Shown one piece after another: positions 60,361 to 64,000 of a stretch of DNA of 64,000 bases. Below the pieces are notes generated by a model. The model saw nothing but the letters and a program-made list of their open reading frames with translations, did no database searches and was not told where the DNA came from. The DNA is from Orychophragmus violaceus (taxonomy: Eukaryota > Streptophyta > Magnoliopsida > Brassicales > Brassicaceae). The translations under genes were made by a program, and so were the position numbers. The stretch covers positions 32,739,034 through 32,803,033 of the forward strand of contig CM058231.1 of assembly GCA_030180135.1 (NCBI GenBank), written 5' to 3'. The stretch's first letter is position 1, and each line of letters starts with the position of its first letter.

Positions 60361-61926
60361 TGATGTGAACTTCCCAAGGACTCGGCACCCTTAGTGTGGT
60401 CAGAAAAGGATCTCGGATTAAGGTGATGTGGATCGATAGGTTGCACAACCGATGCGGAAGGCCCTTGATATTCCAACCTCTTCTACTGCCTTATATGACG
60501 CAAATGTCCAGTTTAGGAGGGTTTGAAGAGTGGATATGACTCAACACACTTCAGAATGTTCACAAGGAACAAAATGAGATTGCTCTCAAAAGCACAAAGA
60601 TCAAATAAAATCAAAAAGGGTTTTTATTACTTATTTCGAAATCCTACAATACTTATATATGATTTCTTGCATGGAATGGTCAAAGAAACTACGTTGAAAC
60701 TAGGAAAATAAAAAGTAGAAAGACATGGCCAAAGACTAAACATTAAAATTAATGTGGAATGACTCTTAGACTACTTTGACAAAATAATTTGTCCCTTGAA
60801 GTGCTTGGTCGTATCTGATTTTTTTGGGCCACGAAATGTAGCTCCTCTGGGACCTAGCAAAGTTTCTTGGATGCCAAACATAGGTCTGCAAGCTTCTAAT
60901 CCAAGTGGGCCTAGCAATCTTCAAGTAATGGACCAAGTTGACCCAGTTAGGAAAATGAGACATATCTTTTTGATCCGTCTGAAATTTCCTCTGATATTGC
61001 TCTTGTTGGAAATCTATGAGATCCCGGAAGAAGCTCGAGTTGGTTTCAGGTCGAAATTATATTTGAGCTGGGCTGGGTGACTCAGTCTTTGGCTCCATCG
61101 TGCAATACAACCTCAAGAAAAACCATATGTTTGTGAAATTCATTTATTTTTCATTTTAACCGGTTTTGAGGTGACTCCAATTCTCAAATTTTCTATGAAA
61201 ATCACGCTTCCAGGAAAATTTGGTTCACATGTTAAATCCATCTGGTTTGTTTTTAAACCTCCTTTGAACCCTTGCATGTCCAAATCGCGTAAGCTTAAAA
61301 CTGCCTGAGTTGAAAGTTGCATAACTTCTTCTCCAAAACTCTGATTAAGTTGATTCAACTTCGAGGTGTGCTTTAGATGAGGTGAGAATGTATTCAAAAT
61401 GGTGGTTGGATGAATAGAAAGATCTCAATATTTGAAGCTGAAATCAGGCGGTTTCTTCTTTGGCTTCATGATTTCTTTGATCCGGTTCCTTAATTCATAA
61501 GGTTAGTCGGTCAAGGTCACATCAACCCCTCCCTCTTGAAAAAGATTTGTCCTCAAATATGGTTCTCCATTTCTCTCTTGGATTATGGGTAAGATTTTGC
61601 CAACTCGAGCATCCAGAGATTGGCGCTTGATTGATTTCTTCTTGGGGATTTTCATCACATCCATAATTGCCTCCAGCACCTTGTCCTCCAAGTCATCAAA
61701 ACGCTTTTGTATTCTCAACCAATTCTCATCCTCTGAAACTCATTTAGATCTCTTCTTCTCAGTATGGTTGTAGCAATCAACTTCTGGTTCATTTCTGGCT
61801 GTTTTAGAATGTCAAATGCTTCTCCTTGGCCAGGTCTTTTCTTCTGCTTGTTGGGTCTTCTTCTGGCTAGGTTACTTCAAAAGACCAAACATTATAACCT
61901 GAATTAGAGTGTGCACTGATATCACT
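60361..61926 (-). repeat. Array unit C5
   Basis: 1566 bp. LTR 60361-61524, internal 61525-61926. TATA box 60652-60659. Shares GATCCGTCTGAAATTT with C6. Confidence 0.85.
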
Positions 61927-63492
61927 TGATGTGAACTTCCCAAGGACTCGGCACCCTTAGTGTGGTCAGAAAAGGATCTCGGATTAAGGTGATGTGGATC
62001 GATAGGTTGCACAACCGATGCGGAAGGCCCTTGATATTCCAACCTCTTCTACTGCCTTATATGACGCAAATGTCCAGTTTAGGAGGGTTTGAAGAGTGGA
62101 TATGACTCAACACACTTCAGAATGTTCACAAGGAACAAAATGAGATTGCTCTCAAAAGCACAAAGATCAAATAAAATCAAAAAGGGTTTTTATTACTTAT
62201 TTCGAAATCCTACAATACTTATATATGATTTCTTGCATGGAATGGTCAAAGAAACTACGTTGAAACTAGGAAAATAAAAAGTAGAAAGACATGGCCAAAG
62301 ACTAAACATTAAAATTAATGTGGAATGACTCTTAGACTACTTTGACCAAATAATTTGTCCCTTGAAGTGCTTGGTCGTATCTGATTTTTTTGGGCCACGA
62401 AATGTAGCTCCTCTGGGACCTAGCAAAATTTCTTGGATGCCAAACATAAGTCTGCAAGCTTCTAATCCAAGTGGGCCTAGCAATCTTCAAGTAATGGACC
62501 AAGTTGACCCAGTTAGGAAAATGAGACATATCTTTTTGATCCGTCTGAAATTTCCTCTGATATTGCTCTTGTTGGAAATCTATGAGATCCCGGAAGAAGC
62601 TCGAGTTGGTTTCAGGTCGAAATTATATTTGAGCTGGGCTGGGTGACTCAATCTTTGGCTCCGTCGTGCAATACAGCCTCAAGAAAAACCATATGTTTGT
62701 AAAATTCATTTATTTTTCATTTTAACCGGTTTTGAGGTGACTCCAATTCTCAAATTTTCTACGATAATCACGCTTCCAGGAAAATTTGGTTCACATGTTA
62801 AATCCATCTGGTTTGTTTTTAAACCTCCTTTGAACCCTTGCATGTCCAAATCGCGTAAGCTTAAAACTGCCTGAGTTGAAAGTTGCATAACTTCTTCTCC
62901 AAAACTCTGATTAAGTTGATTCAACTTCGAGGTGTGCTTTAGATGAGGTGAGAATGTATTCCAAATGGTGGTTGGATGAATAGAAAGATCTCAATATTTG
63001 AAGCTGAAATCAGGCGGTTTCTTCTTTGGCTTCATGATTTCTTTGATCCGGTTCCTTAATTCATAAGGTTAGTCGGTCAAGGTCACATCAACCCCTCCCT
63101 CTTGAAAACGATTTGTCCTCAAATATGGTTCTCCATTTCTCTCTTGGATTATGGGTAAGATTTTGCCAACTCGAGCATCCAGAGATTGGCGCTTGATTGA
63201 TTTCTTCTTGGGGATTTTCATCACATCCATAATTGCCTCCAGCACCTTGTCCTCCAAGTCATCAAAACGCTTTTGTATTCTCAACCAATTCTCATCCTCT
63301 GAAACTCATTTAGATCTCTTCTTCTCAGCATGGTTGTAGCAATCAACTTCTGGTTCATTTCTGGCTGTTTTAGAATGTCAAATGCTTCTCCTTGGCCAGG
63401 TCTTTTCTTCTGCTTGTTGGGTCTTCTTCTGGCTAGGTTACTTCAAAAGACCAAACATTATAACCTGAATTAGAGTGTGCACTGATATCACT
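61927..63492 (-). repeat. Array unit C6
   Basis: 1566 bp. LTR 61927-63090, internal 63091-63492. TATA box 62218-62225. Confidence 0.85.
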
Positions 63493-64000
63493 TGATGTGA
63501 ACTTCCCAAGGACTCGGCACCCTTAGTGTGGTCAGAAAAGGATCTCGGATTAAGGTGATGTGGATCGATAGGTTGCACAACCGATGCGGAAGGCCCTTGA
63601 TATTCCAACCTCTTCTACTGCCTTATATGACGCAAATGTCCAGTTTAGGAGGGTTTGAAGAGTGGATATGACTCAACACACTTCAGAATGTTCACAAGGA
63701 ACAAAATGAGATTGCTCTCAAAAGCACAAAGATCAAATAAAATCAAAAAGGGTTTTTATTATTTATTTCGAAATCCTACAATACTTATATATGATTTCTT
63801 GCATGGAATGGTCAAAGAAACTACGTTGAAACTAGGAAAATAAAAAGTAGAAAGACATGGCCAAAGACTAAACATTAAAATTAATGTGGAATGACTCTTA
63901 GACTACTTTGACCAAATAATTTGTCCCTTGAAGTGCTTGGTCGTATCTGATTTTTTTGGGCCACGAAATGTAGCTCCTCTGGGACCTAGCAAAGTTTCTT
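63493..64000 (-). repeat. Array unit C7 (partial)
   Basis: Truncated by the window end within the LTR. TATA box 63784-63791. Confidence 0.8.

Larger units (their letters stand above)
54154..64000 (-). repeat. Tandem array block C, about 1565-bp units
   Basis: Six complete units and one partial, running off the right edge. Same layout as block B but with block-specific variants: AACCGATGCGG instead of AGCGATGCGG, CATTTTAACCGG instead of CATATGAACCGG, and GTTAGTCGGTCAAGGTCACATCA at the LTR start. The TATATAAG box is kept in every unit. The primer site is degenerate (TGATATCAGTGC). Confidence 0.88.

Noticed and set aside
1..64000. CRISPR arrays, rRNA or tRNA genes, bacterial operon signals
   Set aside because: Repeats are long LTR-derived units, not short spacer arrays. 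tRNA-like words are primer-binding sites only. All genes are plant retroelement type.

Overview
This window is repeat-rich plant heterochromatin with no host gene that I can recognise. The retroelement types point to a centromeric or pericentromeric block of a dicot, most likely a Brassicaceae species: an Athila/Tat-type Ty3/gypsy element with a tRNA-Asp primer site, a CRM-clade chromovirus, a Ty1/copia element with TGTTGG...CCAACA LTRs, and an L1-type LINE. The species call is an inference from element families, not a direct identification.

The backbone is a tandem array with a period of about 1.56-1.59 kb that runs off both window ends: block A 1-10740, block B 16657-30500 plus 54040-54153, and block C 54154-64000, about 22 units in all. 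Read on the minus strand, each unit looks like an LTR of about 1.16 kb, starting TGATG and ending CACATCA or a mutated version. It is followed by about 0.4 kb of internal sequence that begins at a tRNA-iMet-like primer site and ends in a stretch resembling the C-terminus of a CRM-type polyprotein. The array is therefore best read as LTR-internal-LTR-internal repeats of a deleted, non-autonomous CRM-like retrotransposon. Blocks A, B and C are distinct subfamilies, each with traces of higher-order duplication.

The array is interrupted twice. At 10741-16656, on the A/B boundary, lie a 5'-truncated LINE (minus strand) and a copia fragment (LTR plus 3' pol remnant) that ends in a 319-bp near-perfect palindrome. 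At 30501-54034 lies an Athila-type element (LTRs 30501-31720 and 52874-54034, target duplication AATGT). Inside its 3' untranslated region is a 13.8-kb insert (38462-52240, target duplication AAGGG), and inside that a copia element (40015-47032, target duplication CAAGC). This gives nesting four levels deep.

The most unusual object is the 38462-52240 insert. Its left end is the 3' LTR of a minus-strand CRM element and its right end is the 3' LTR of a different plus-strand element. The two are joined head to head inside their gag regions near 50120, yet the whole is flanked by one target-site duplication and carries TGATG/CATCA termini. This is what integration of a chimeric, inverted cDNA made from two incomplete reverse transcripts would look like. 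The copia palindrome at 15998-16653 may be a second product of the same kind of snap-back copying.

All coding regions are broken by stops, frameshifts, deletions or insertions. The CRM pol is the least damaged. Coordinates were counted by hand and may be off by a base or two. Family assignments rest on motifs read by eye.
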